Shown one piece after another: positions 8,176 to 15,634 of a DNA stretch of 23,133 nucleotides. The DNA is taken from contig JBHIET010000054.1 of NCBI GenBank assembly GCA_046760785.1, positions 1-23,133 on the forward strand, written 5' to 3'. The notes under the pieces are model-generated. The model ran no database searches. It was not told where the DNA came from and worked only from the letters and a program-made list of their open reading frames with translations. Position numbers and translations under genes: made by a program. This stretch comes from JBHIET01 sp046760785. GTDB taxonomy: Bacteria > Chloroflexota > Anaerolineae > B4-G1. Each line of letters begins with the position of its first letter. Positions within the stretch are counted from its first letter, which is position 1.

Positions 8176-8204
8176 ATGACAAGAAGCACGGCGTAGAGTA
8201 CAAT
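8176..8204 (+). promoter_or_regulatory. Sigma-70 promoter of the coiled-coil membrane protein gene
   Basis: ATGACA (8176-8181), 17 bp, TACAAT (8199-8204). The predicted start is near 8211, 35 bases before the ATG at 8246. It faces away from the kinase promoter, and about 146 bp separate the two -35 elements, so one regulator bound between them could control both genes. Confidence 0.75.
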
Positions 8205-8245
8205 CAGGGTGGCCTTGGTTAACCTGCGATGAAGGAGGTGGCAAA

Positions 8246-8902
8246 ATGATGGCACAAAACGTAACGAGGTTCACTCTGGTGCTGGTGTCCCTGGGGGTCG
8301 TTCTCGCCATCGCCGTCTTCCGTCCTCCGCTTCTCCCCTCCATCCAAGACTTACCGACACAGCCTGCCAGCCACGCGGAGTCGGTAGAGCCTGAACCTGC
8401 ACCGTCACCCGATATGAAGACCATCGAATCCCCACCGGCCTCCCTTGAAGATCATCCCAGAGCAGATAATGGTGGAAAGCGTGGGCGTGATCCGGCGACG
8501 TGGGAGGCCATGCTCCTCAAGTGGGAGGATGAATTGCGGGAGTGGGCGGCCGACCTGGCCGAGCAAAAGGCTGCCATCCAGGCCCAGCTTGAGTCCCTTG
8601 GCAATAGGGAAGCCGCTCTGCGGGCGAAAGGGGCGGACCTGGCGGAGCGGGAGCAGAGAGTGCAGAGGCTCTACCGCTTCTCGCTGGTGGCGCTGATCAT
8701 GAGCAGCCTGATAAGCGTGCCTTCGGTCGTGTTGCTCGTGGTGCTGATACGACAGGGCCGGCAGGCCCCTGACAAAGAGGGTAAACAGGCCCGGCCCTCC
8801 CAACCTCCCCAGGCAGGCCAATGGGGACAGATAGCTCGCCCCAAGATGGCTCCGCACGGTAACAATGGACGGAGTAAAGCGGCCGTGGGATACCGCCTGT
8901 GA
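8246..8902 (+). CDS. Orphan membrane protein: TM, acidic/Pro linker, coiled coil, TM
   Basis: I do not recognise a family for this 218-residue protein. An N-terminal hydrophobic segment (about 7-25, TLVLVSLGVVLAIAVF) is a membrane anchor or signal. A Pro/Ser/Glu-rich linker follows (about 30-75), then a strongly heptad-like, charged helix (about 85-142; WEDELREWAADLAEQKAA and on to LAEREQRVQRL). A second membrane segment (about 144-167) and a basic Pro/Gln-rich tail complete it. With two membrane spans the coiled coil would lie on one side of the membrane as a loop. The start has a very strong ribosome-binding site, GAAGGAGGTG, and a clear promoter; the adjacent ATG at 8249 is equivalent. It is divergent from the sensor kinase, so a functional link is possible but unproven. 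Confidence 0.75.
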   Translation: MMAQNVTRFTLVLVSLGVVLAIAVFRPPLLPSIQDLPTQPASHAESVEPEPAPSPDMKTIESPPASLEDHPRADNGGKRGRDPATWEAMLLKWEDELREWAADLAEQKAAIQAQLESLGNREAALRAKGADLAEREQRVQRLYRFSLVALIMSSLISVPSVVLLVVLIRQGRQAPDKEGKQARPSQPPQAGQWGQIARPKMAPHGNNGRSKAAVGYRL

Positions 8903-8910
8903 GAAATCGG

Positions 8911-8973
8911 ATAGCCAGCGGCGCTGCTCAGGTCGGCGGTTGAGGCCGCGCGTGAAGGGGTGAAGCTGGCTAT
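8911..8973. repeat. Inverted repeat between convergent genes
   Basis: ATAGCCAGC (8911-8919) and GCTGGCTAT (8965-8973) form perfect 9-bp arms around a 45-base GC-rich loop, in the 102-bp gap between the convergent orphan membrane protein and the hydrolase. It could protect or end both transcripts, but the loop is long and there is no T-tract, so I do not call a terminator. Confidence 0.35.
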
Positions 8974-9004
8974 TCCGCCTTTTCCGTCTCTGCAACTGCC
9001 CCCT

Positions 9005-9961
9005 CTACGGCGCCGCGTCACGTTCCCTGTGGAGCAGATACCGGTCGAAGAATCCGACGACCCGCCGGGGATACTCCTCCGGCTGTGCCTGCAGGAACCC
9101 CCCGTGACCGGCGTTAGGGATTACGTAGAGTTCCTTGGGTTCGCCGGCCGCTGCGTACAGACGCCGTCCGTTCTCGACGGAAATCGCCGCGTCCAGTTCG
9201 CCGTGCACCAGCAGGATGGGGCGCGGGCTGAGTATTCCGATGGCCTCAATTGGGGATACCTGCTTGATGTCCAGGCCGGTCTCCCGCTCGCCAAACCAGA
9301 CGACGAAAGGGGCGAAGGGAAAAGCCGGTAAGCCGGTGAGGGCCTCAACGCTATCAGAGACGTTGTCCTCGACGCTGGTGTAGGCACTCTCTGCCACCAC
9401 TGCCCTGACCTGTGGGTAGCGCGCTGCCGCCAGAATGGCGGTGGCCCCGCCCATCGAGTGGCCCAGCAACCCCACCCGCTCCGCGTCGCTCTCCGGCTGC
9501 GCCAGCACAAAGGCGAGTGCGCCCCCCACGTCGAGCACCTCCAGATAACCCAACGTGGTCAGATCCCCCTCGCTGGCCCCGCTGCTTCTCAGGTCAAAGA
9601 GCAGCACGCCGTACCCCTCAGCGACGAGCAGCGCAGCCTCGTCCAGCAGTTCCTCTCGGTTGCTGCCCAGGCCGTGCACCAGGATTACCGTGGCCCCGTT
9701 CTCCGTCGCCACGTACCACCCCGAGAGCATCAGGCCATCCTGTGACTCAAAGCTCACGTCGCGCCAGTGAGTGATGCCGACGTCGGCCGGCGTGCGCTGG
9801 GGGAGGGTCCGCCCTGGGCGTACTAACCCAAGTGCGCGCTCGTGTGCCAACCATAGCCCGCCGAACACGACGCTGAGCGCGAGGCCGAGTAGTAGTGCAC
9901 TCAACCCAAAAAGAAAAAGCCTGCGCCAGTAGCCTGGGGGCCGTCGGGACGTTCGATGCAT
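9005..9961 (-). CDS. Membrane-anchored alpha/beta hydrolase
   Basis: A 318-residue serine hydrolase of the alpha/beta fold, close in layout to the S9/dienelactone-hydrolase-like esterases. Numbered from the chosen start, an N-terminal anchor spans about 15-38 (LFLFGLSALLLGLALSVVF). The oxyanion region is VILVHGLGSN around H96-G97. The nucleophile elbow GHSMGG carries S169. The likely acid is D257 in VHGELDAAI and the likely base is H286 in IPNAGHGGFL. The ATG at 9961 is preceded by GGAGGAGAGAGAA, a good ribosome-binding site; an in-frame GTG at 9976 would fall on that site, so I reject it. Anchoring places the catalytic domain outside the membrane by the positive-inside rule, which is an inference. 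The substrate is unknown. Confidence 0.88.
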   Translation of the reverse strand: MHRTSRRPPGYWRRLFLFGLSALLLGLALSVVFGGLWLAHERALGLVRPGRTLPQRTPADVGITHWRDVSFESQDGLMLSGWYVATENGATVILVHGLGSNREELLDEAALLVAEGYGVLLFDLRSSGASEGDLTTLGYLEVLDVGGALAFVLAQPESDAERVGLLGHSMGGATAILAAARYPQVRAVVAESAYTSVEDNVSDSVEALTGLPAFPFAPFVVWFGERETGLDIKQVSPIEAIGILSPRPILLVHGELDAAISVENGRRLYAAAGEPKELYVIPNAGHGGFLQAQPEEYPRRVVGFFDRYLLHRERDAAP

Positions 9962-9991
9962 TTCTCTCTCCTCCACGGGTTATTGGGTGCC

Positions 9992-10020
9992 ATTTTACGC
10001 TGATTTCGATAGGGTAGCAA
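9992..10020 (-). promoter_or_regulatory. Promoter of the hydrolase gene
   Basis: On the minus strand TTGCTA (10020-10015) and TAAAAT (9997-9992) are spaced by 17 bp. The predicted start lies about 25 bases before the hydrolase ATG. The -10 matches five of six consensus positions and the -35 four of six. Confidence 0.55.
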
Positions 10021-10070
10021 GTTCACTACGCCTCACATTTCTTAATTTGCCGCAAACAATGCCGAACGGC

Positions 10071-10100
10071 GTGACTTTTGCTCCCCGACGGTGTTATCAT
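10071..10100 (+). promoter_or_regulatory. Candidate promoter of the fab-acc operon
   Basis: GTGACT (10071-10076), 18 bp, TATCAT (10095-10100) lie about 34 bases upstream of the fabF GTG. The ribosome-binding site AGGAGG (10121-10126) sits 7 bases before the start. No obvious FapR-like or FadR-like palindrome overlaps the promoter. The hydrolase promoter fires in the opposite direction about 50 bp away. Confidence 0.5.
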
Positions 10101-10133
10101 TTCTGGAGCTGATTACTCATAGGAGGTGTGCTT

Positions 10134-11381
10134 GTGAAACAGCGCATTGTTATCACCGGTCTTGGCGCAGTTACCCCCTTGGGGAACGATGTGCCGACGA
10201 TGTGGGAGGCACTCGTCGCTGGGCACAGCGGCGTGGGCCGGATCAGCCAGTTTGACCCCTCTGACCTGGGGGTGCAGATAGCCGCCGAGGTCAAGGACTT
10301 CGATCCGGTGGCGCTCTTCGGCCGCCGCGAGGCACGACGCAACGACCGTTTCACCCTCTTCGCGCTGGAGGCGGCCCGCCAGGCAATCACCGACGCCGGG
10401 CTGAGTTTTGACAACGGGCTGGGTCAGAGCACCGGTGTGGTCATTGGCACCGGCATCGGTGGTGTCCTCACATTGTTGAAGAGCTACGACGTCCTTCAGA
10501 AGTCCGGCCCTCGCCGTGTGAGCCCTTTCACGGTGCCGATGATGATGCCCAACTCCGCCTCTGCTGCTATTGCCATTGCCTATGGTTTGCAGGGCCCCAA
10601 CATCTCCGTGGCCTCCGCCTGTGCTACCGGCTCCCACGCCATCGGGGAGGCAGCCGAGATGATCCGGCGGGGGCAGGCAGAGGCCATGCTCTGCGGTGGG
10701 AGCGAGGCGGCCATTATCCCTCTGTCTCTCTCTGGCTTCAAGAATATGGGGGCACTATCCACCCACAACGACGAGCCGCAGCGTGCCTGTCGTCCTTTTG
10801 ATGCCGAGCGGGATGGTTTCGTCATGGGCGAGGGAGCGGGCGTCCTGGTGCTGGAAAGCCTGGAGCATGCCCAGCGGCGTGGGGTCCGTGTCTATGCCGA
10901 ACTGGTGGGTTATGGCGCTACTGCCGACGCTTTCCACATCACTGCCCCTGAGGAGGAAGGAATCGGCGCGGCCCGGGCGATGGAACTTTCGCTTCGCGCT
11001 GCTGGCCTTGCGCCCGAGGCGGTGGCCTACATCAATGCCCACGGCACCGCCACTGTCCTCAACGACCGCATTGAGACCCAGGCCATCCACCGAGTCTTCG
11101 GCCCCCACGCTGACCGCCTGGCCGTCAGTTCCACCAAATCTATGATGGGCCACCTCATGGGCGCAGCCGGCGCGGTTGAAGCGATCGCTTGTGTCAAGAG
11201 CCTGGAGACTGGCTGGGTGCATCCCACTATCAACTACGAGCATCCTGACCCGGAGTGTGACCTGGATTACGTACCCAACCAGGCACGTCGGCTGGAACCG
11301 CAAGTGGCCCTTTCGAACTCCTTCGGGTTCGGCGGCCACAACGGCTGTCTCGTCTTTCGTCGCTGGGAGGAGGTGGGATGA
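10134..11381 (+). CDS. fabF: 3-oxoacyl-ACP synthase II (KAS II)
   Basis: FabF elongates acyl-ACP by decarboxylative condensation with malonyl-ACP. The 415-residue protein starts KQRIVITGLGAVTPLGN. The catalytic triad is C163 in SVASACATGSH, H303 in NAHGTATVLND and H340 in KSMMGHLMGAAG. These match the positions of the E. coli enzyme exactly, and the length is also standard. The GTG at 10134 is chosen because AGGAGG lies 7 bases upstream; an upstream GTG at 10128 falls on that site. It heads a five-gene operon and its TGA overlaps the fabH ATG by four bases. It is FabF-like (Cys-His-His) and not FabH-like; no polyketide accessory domain is attached. Confidence 0.95.
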   Translation: MKQRIVITGLGAVTPLGNDVPTMWEALVAGHSGVGRISQFDPSDLGVQIAAEVKDFDPVALFGRREARRNDRFTLFALEAARQAITDAGLSFDNGLGQSTGVVIGTGIGGVLTLLKSYDVLQKSGPRRVSPFTVPMMMPNSASAAIAIAYGLQGPNISVASACATGSHAIGEAAEMIRRGQAEAMLCGGSEAAIIPLSLSGFKNMGALSTHNDEPQRACRPFDAERDGFVMGEGAGVLVLESLEHAQRRGVRVYAELVGYGATADAFHITAPEEEGIGAARAMELSLRAAGLAPEAVAYINAHGTATVLNDRIETQAIHRVFGPHADRLAVSSTKSMMGHLMGAAGAVEAIACVKSLETGWVHPTINYEHPDPECDLDYVPNQARRLEPQVALSNSFGFGGHNGCLVFRRWEEVG

Positions 11382-12493
11382 CGACTCACGCTCACATCGT
11401 CGGCTGGGGCATGTATGTGCCTCCGCGCGTGTTGACCAACGACGATCTGGCGCAGATGGTGGACACCTCCGACGAATGGATTCGTGCCCGCACCGGGATC
11501 GCCGAGCGACACATCGCCGATGACAGCGAGACGACGGCCAGTATGGCGATCAAGGCGGCTCAGCAGGCACTGCAGGTGGCTGGCCTCGAGCCGTCGCAAC
11601 TGGACCTGATCATCGTTGCCACCGCCACACCCGATTATTCCTTCCCGGCCACGGCCTGCCTGGTTCAGGACGCATTGGGGGCCACCCGCGCAGGGGCCTT
11701 CGACCTCGCGGCTGGCTGCACCGGCTTCGTCTACGGCCTCAGTGTGGCTGCCAATCTCATCTTGGTTGGCGCCTACGAGAGCATACTGGTCATCGGGGCC
11801 GAGACTCTTTCCCGCATCACCGACTGGAACGACCGGGCTACCTGCGTCCTCTTTAGCGACGGGGCCGGTGCGGTCGTCCTCCAGGCCAATGGGGCTGACG
11901 GTGGCGTCCTCTCCAGCGTCCTTGGTGCTGATGGTTCCGGGGGTGACCTGCTGAACCTGCCGGCCGGGGGCAGTCGGGATCCGGCCTCCCACCGCACCGT
12001 GGACGAGGGGTTGCACTACATCAAAATGAGGGGGCGGGAAGTCTTCCGGTTCGCCGTGCGCACCATGCCCGCTGCCACGCGCCAGGTGCTTGAGCGGGCT
12101 GGCTTGACCATCTCTGACCTGAATCTCCTCATCCCCCACCAGGCCAACCAGCGCATCATCGAGTCCTCGGCCAAAGCGCTGGGCCTGCCGCCGGAGGCGG
12201 TTTTCAGCAACGTCGCATGGTATGGTAACACCTCGGCGGCCTCCATCCCCATTGCTCTGTGCGAGGCGGTGGAACAGGGACGCATCCAGCAGAACGATCT
12301 GATGGTGTGCGTGGGATTCGGCGCGGGGCTGACCTGGGCAGCGGCTGCTGTTCGCTGGAGTGCGCCCCTGCCACCTGCGCCACCCTCACGCTGGGAGAAG
12401 GTCTGGTATAGGTTGCGTTATCGCTACGCCGCGCTGCGCTCATTGGTGCGCCGCTTCCTGCGCTGGCTGTTCGCCCTGGGGGTGAAGGAGTGA
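11378..12493 (+). CDS. fabH: 3-oxoacyl-ACP synthase III (KAS III) with C-terminal extension
   Basis: FabH starts fatty-acid synthesis by condensing an acyl-CoA primer with malonyl-ACP. The 371-residue protein carries the Cys-His-Asn triad: C114 in AAGCTGFVYG, H254 in LIPHQANQRI and N284 in WYGNTSAASIP. The family core ends near residue 328 (usual total 310-335). The remaining 40 or so residues form a Pro-rich hinge (PLPPAPP) and a tail very rich in Arg, Trp, Tyr and Leu (RWEKVWYRLRYRY, then RSLVRRFLRWLF). This looks like an amphipathic, possibly membrane-binding helix. Translation is coupled to fabF (ATGA overlap). Its TGA overlaps the GTG of the next frame. Primer preference (acetyl or branched) cannot be read reliably from the sequence. 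Confidence 0.94.
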   Translation: MTTHAHIVGWGMYVPPRVLTNDDLAQMVDTSDEWIRARTGIAERHIADDSETTASMAIKAAQQALQVAGLEPSQLDLIIVATATPDYSFPATACLVQDALGATRAGAFDLAAGCTGFVYGLSVAANLILVGAYESILVIGAETLSRITDWNDRATCVLFSDGAGAVVLQANGADGGVLSSVLGADGSGGDLLNLPAGGSRDPASHRTVDEGLHYIKMRGREVFRFAVRTMPAATRQVLERAGLTISDLNLLIPHQANQRIIESSAKALGLPPEAVFSNVAWYGNTSAASIPIALCEAVEQGRIQQNDLMVCVGFGAGLTWAAAAVRWSAPLPPAPPSRWEKVWYRLRYRYAALRSLVRRFLRWLFALGVKE

Positions 12494-14088
12494 GGACCAG
12501 AATTCGAAACTCGAAACTCGAAACTCGGAATTCAACTCCCAAATTCCAAACTCTGCTTGAACGATTGGAGATCATGCGCGCTCAGGCCCACCTGGGTGGA
12601 GGTTCCGACCGCATCGAGCGCCAGCACGCCCAGGGCAAGATGACCGCCCGTGAGCGGCTGGACTACCTGCTCGACCCCGGCACGTTCTACGAACTGGATG
12701 AGCTCGTCACCCATCGGGCGACCGACTTCGGCCTGGCTGAGCGCCGCACACTGGGCGACAGTGTCGTCACCGGTTGGGGCGAGATAGATGGCCGGCTCGT
12801 CTACGTCTTCGCCCAGGACTTCACCGTGCTTGGCGGGTCGGTGGGGGAAGTCCACGGCCAGAAGATCTGCAAGGTGCTCGACATGGCGCTGGAGAACGGT
12901 GCCCCTGTCATTGGCCTCAATGATTCTGGTGGGGCACGCATTCAAGAGGGCGTGGACGCGCTGTCTGCTTATGGTGAGATCTTTTACCGCAATGTCCTGG
13001 CCTCCGGCGTCATCCCCCAACTCTCGGTCATCATGGGCCCATGTGCCGGCGGTGCGGTCTACTCGCCTGCTCTCACCGACTTCATCTTTATGACCGAGGG
13101 CGCGGCCCGCATGTTCATCACCGGTCCAGACGTGATCAAGGCGGTGACCCGTGAGGAGGTCAGTGCTGAGGAACTGGGCGGTGCAGAGGTCCACAATCGG
13201 ACCAGCGGCGTGGCCCACTTCGCTGCCCCCAGTGACGAGGAGACGCTCGACCTGGTGCGCCAGTTGCTTTCCTACCTGCCCTCCAACAACGCCGACGACC
13301 CGCCTTATGTCTTACCAACCGACCCCCCTGACCGCGTTGATGAAATGCTGGACACGATGGTGCCGGAGGATCCGACGCAAGGATACGACATGCGGGAGAT
13401 CATCCGGTGTATCGTAGACGAGGAGGTTTTCTTAGAAGTGCAGGAGCGGTTCGCTCCCAACCTGGTCGTGGGCTTCGCTCGCATGGGGGGGTACGTGGTA
13501 GGTGTCGTGGCTCAGCAGCCGCCAGCCCTGGCCGGCGTGCTTGACATAGATGCCTCCGACAAGGGGGCGCGCTTCATCCGCTTCTGCGATTGTTTCAACA
13601 TCCCGCTTCTCACGCTGACCGACACGCCTGGCTTCTTGCCTGGAGTGGCGCAGGAGCACGGCGGCATCATCCGCCACGGGGCGAAGATGATTTACGCCTA
13701 CGCTGAGGCCAGCGTGCCTAAGCTCTCAGTCATCACCCGCAAGGCTTATGGCGGAGCCTACATCGTCATGAGTTCCAAGCATCTGCACGGCGACGTCTGC
13801 CTGGCTTGGCCGGGAGCGGAGATCGCCGTGATGGGTCCACAGGGGGCCGTCAACGTCATTTTCCGCCGCGAGCTAAAGGCGGCAGAGGACCCGGACAGCC
13901 TGCGGGAAGAGTTGTTGCACGACTACCGTGAGAAGTTTGCCAACCCCTACGTGGCAGCGGCGCGGGGCTATCTGGACGGGGTGATCGTTCCCCGCGAGAC
14001 CCGCCCTCGCATTATCCGCGCTCTGGAGATGTTGCACAACAAGCGGGTTCAGCGACCGCCTCGCAAGCACGGCAACATGCCGGTGTGA
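12490..14088 (+). CDS. Acyl-CoA carboxylase carboxyltransferase subunit (PccB/AccD-type)
   Basis: This subunit moves CO2 from biotin to an acyl-CoA. It is the fused carboxyltransferase type of actinobacteria and Chloroflexota, 532 residues from GTG 12490. Seen: GGGSDRIERQHAQGKMTARER (start of the family core, about 36-56); the acyl-CoA-side oxyanion region GPCAGGAVYSP (183-193); the second half with DTPGFLPGVAQEHGGIIRHG (378-397) and RKAYGGAYIVM (417-427). The specificity position has Ile (I425), which in Streptomyces enzymes goes with acetyl-CoA use, where propionyl-specific PccB has Asp. GTG 12490 overlaps the fabH TGA, fitting coupling, but residues 3-21 are encoded by a repeat (12500-12533 and flanks). 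ATG 12574 would give a more typical 504-residue protein. The start is therefore uncertain. With accC and accB it should supply malonyl-CoA to FabH/FabF. Confidence 0.93.
   Translation: MRTRIRNSKLETRNSTPKFQTLLERLEIMRAQAHLGGGSDRIERQHAQGKMTARERLDYLLDPGTFYELDELVTHRATDFGLAERRTLGDSVVTGWGEIDGRLVYVFAQDFTVLGGSVGEVHGQKICKVLDMALENGAPVIGLNDSGGARIQEGVDALSAYGEIFYRNVLASGVIPQLSVIMGPCAGGAVYSPALTDFIFMTEGAARMFITGPDVIKAVTREEVSAEELGGAEVHNRTSGVAHFAAPSDEETLDLVRQLLSYLPSNNADDPPYVLPTDPPDRVDEMLDTMVPEDPTQGYDMREIIRCIVDEEVFLEVQERFAPNLVVGFARMGGYVVGVVAQQPPALAGVLDIDASDKGARFIRFCDCFNIPLLTLTDTPGFLPGVAQEHGGIIRHGAKMIYAYAEASVPKLSVITRKAYGGAYIVMSSKHLHGDVCLAWPGAEIAVMGPQGAVNVIFRRELKAAEDPDSLREELLHDYREKFANPYVAAARGYLDGVIVPRETRPRIIRALEMLHNKRVQRPPRKHGNMPV
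12500..12533. repeat. Heptamer tandem repeat between two GAATTC sites
   Basis: The heptamer TCGAAAC occurs three times head to tail (12504-12510, 12511-12517, 12518-12524). GAATTC bounds the block at each end (12500-12505 and 12528-12533), and a looser AT-rich continuation runs to about 12555. Such CGAAACTCGAAA spacers are typically intergenic. Here the block lies at the fabH/carboxyltransferase junction and stays open in the carboxyltransferase frame. Because 7 is not a multiple of 3, gain or loss of one unit would shift that frame. Confidence 0.75.
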
Positions 14089-14119
14089 ATGCTAGATGGC
14101 CAAATGATGGGAGATGGGG

Positions 14120-15634
14120 ATGCCCGGTAAAGTGCTGGTGGCAAATCGAGGTGAGGTTGCGGTGCGAGTGTTGCGCACCTGCCGGGAACTAGGACTGGAG
14201 ACGGTGGCCGTCTTCTCCGAAGCTGACCGGGAAGCCCCTCACGTCCGCTATGCCAGCGAAGCCTATTGCATCGGTCCACCGCCGGCCCCGGAGAGTTACC
14301 TGCGGGGAGAACGCATCATCCAGGTGGCGCTGGAGGCTGGCGTGCGGACCGTCCACCCTGGCTATGGCTTCCTGGCCGAGTCCCCCGCCTTTGCCCGGGC
14401 TTGCACCGAGGCCGGGTTGACCTTCGTCGGGCCAAGTCCTGAAGCAATGGAACTGTTGGGCGATAAGGCCACCGCCCGCCGCGTGGCTCACGACCTGGGC
14501 ATCCCAGTCATCAAGGGCTCGGCGTATGCTCTGGATGACGCAGAGTTGTTAGACGCCGCCGATCGCATCGGCTATCCGGTCATGCTCAAGGCGACTGCCG
14601 GCGGTGGCGGGATGGGTATCCGCGCGGCAAATTCACGGGCGGAACTGGAGGCGGCCATTCCTCTTGCCCGGCGGGAGGCCCAGGCCGCCTTCGGCGACGA
14701 CGGGGTCTACCTGGAACGGCTGATGGAGGGTGCTCGCCACATCGAGGTGCAACTGTTGGGCGACGGTCACGGCCACGTCATCCACCTGGGAGAGCGGGAG
14801 TGCTCCATTCAGCGCCGGCATCAGAAACTGATCGAGGAATCTCCTTCGCGGGCGGTGGACAGCGATCTACGGCAGCGCATCTGCCAGGCGGCTGTGCGTG
14901 TCGGACGGGCCGGGGACTACGCCAGCGCAGGCACGGTCGAGTTCCTGCTTGATTCCGAGGACAACTTTTATTTTCTGGAGGTCAACCCTCGCCTGCAGGT
15001 GGAGCACACCGTCACTGAGGCGGTCACAGGCGTGGACATCGTCAAGGAGCAGTTGCGCATCGCCGCCGGCCGGGAGCTGCGCTGTGCTCAAGAGGACATC
15101 CGTACCCGAGGATGGGCGTTGGAATGCCGCATTCTGGCCGAGGATCCTGCTCAGGGCTTTATCCCTACCACCGGTCGCATCACCCGCTTGCGTGAGCCAG
15201 GTGGGCCAGGCATCCGTGTGGACAGTGGTATCTGTGAAGGGCTTACTATCACTCCCCATTACGATTCGCTGTTGTCCAAACTGATCGCCTGGGGAGAGAC
15301 GCGAGGGGTGGCCATAGTGCGTATGCGGCGAGCCTTGGAGGAATACCGCATCATCGGCGTAACGACCAATTTGGACCTGCACCGGGCGCTCCTGGACAGC
15401 CATCGCTTCTTTGGCGGACAGTTCAACACACGCTTTCTGGAGGAGCAGTTTCTGCCGCCAGAGACGGATGGCGAGGATCACCTGGCAGCAGCGTTGACGG
15501 CGGCGCTCCTCGACTACCGGCGGCGCAGGGGTGGCGAGGCGATAGGCGAGCCCCACATTAATCGCTGGAAGATGCTGGGCCGTTGGGAGCTGATGAGAGG
15601 GCAGGGCCCTGAGCTCGCCGAAGGGTGGGACTGA
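14120..15634 (+). CDS. accC: Biotin carboxylase subunit of acyl-CoA carboxylase
   Basis: The ATP-grasp enzyme that carboxylates the biotin carried by the downstream carrier protein. It has 504 residues. Key residues align with E. coli AccC: K116 (GDKATAR), K157 in MLKATAGGGGMG, K236 (HQKLIEE), E274, E287, N289, R291 and E295 in FLEVNPRLQVEH, and R337 (ECRI). The ATG at 14120 is preferred over 14114 because GGGAG (14109-14113) is 6 bases upstream. The core ends near 445. A tail of about 58 residues includes NRWKMLGRWELMRG, seen in the same type of stand-alone carboxylase, and finishes with PELAEGWD. That finish is encoded by a dispersed repeat (15608-15629). The stop TGA overlaps the carrier ATG by one base. 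Confidence 0.95.
   Translation: MPGKVLVANRGEVAVRVLRTCRELGLETVAVFSEADREAPHVRYASEAYCIGPPPAPESYLRGERIIQVALEAGVRTVHPGYGFLAESPAFARACTEAGLTFVGPSPEAMELLGDKATARRVAHDLGIPVIKGSAYALDDAELLDAADRIGYPVMLKATAGGGGMGIRAANSRAELEAAIPLARREAQAAFGDDGVYLERLMEGARHIEVQLLGDGHGHVIHLGERECSIQRRHQKLIEESPSRAVDSDLRQRICQAAVRVGRAGDYASAGTVEFLLDSEDNFYFLEVNPRLQVEHTVTEAVTGVDIVKEQLRIAAGRELRCAQEDIRTRGWALECRILAEDPAQGFIPTTGRITRLREPGGPGIRVDSGICEGLTITPHYDSLLSKLIAWGETRGVAIVRMRRALEEYRIIGVTTNLDLHRALLDSHRFFGGQFNTRFLEEQFLPPETDGEDHLAAALTAALLDYRRRRGGEAIGEPHINRWKMLGRWELMRGQGPELAEGWD
15608..15629. repeat. CCTGAGC-type dispersed repeat inside the accC 3' end
   Basis: The 22 bases at 15608-15629 match 16344-16365 at 19 positions. The shared core is CCTGAGCT-G-CGAAGGGT-GG. 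The copy here encodes the last residues of the biotin carboxylase (ELAEGW), whereas the second copy is intergenic. The motif is of the kind found scattered through many bacterial genomes as CTTCGACAAGCTCAGG. Confidence 0.65.

Noticed and set aside
11267..12139. A 290-codon minus-strand frame across fabF/fabH
   Set aside because: Both sense genes have intact catalytic motifs throughout; no promoter or start signal is seen for the antisense frame.
14867..15556. A 229-codon minus-strand frame within accC
   Set aside because: Antisense to conserved biotin carboxylase sequence, with no start signal or domain.
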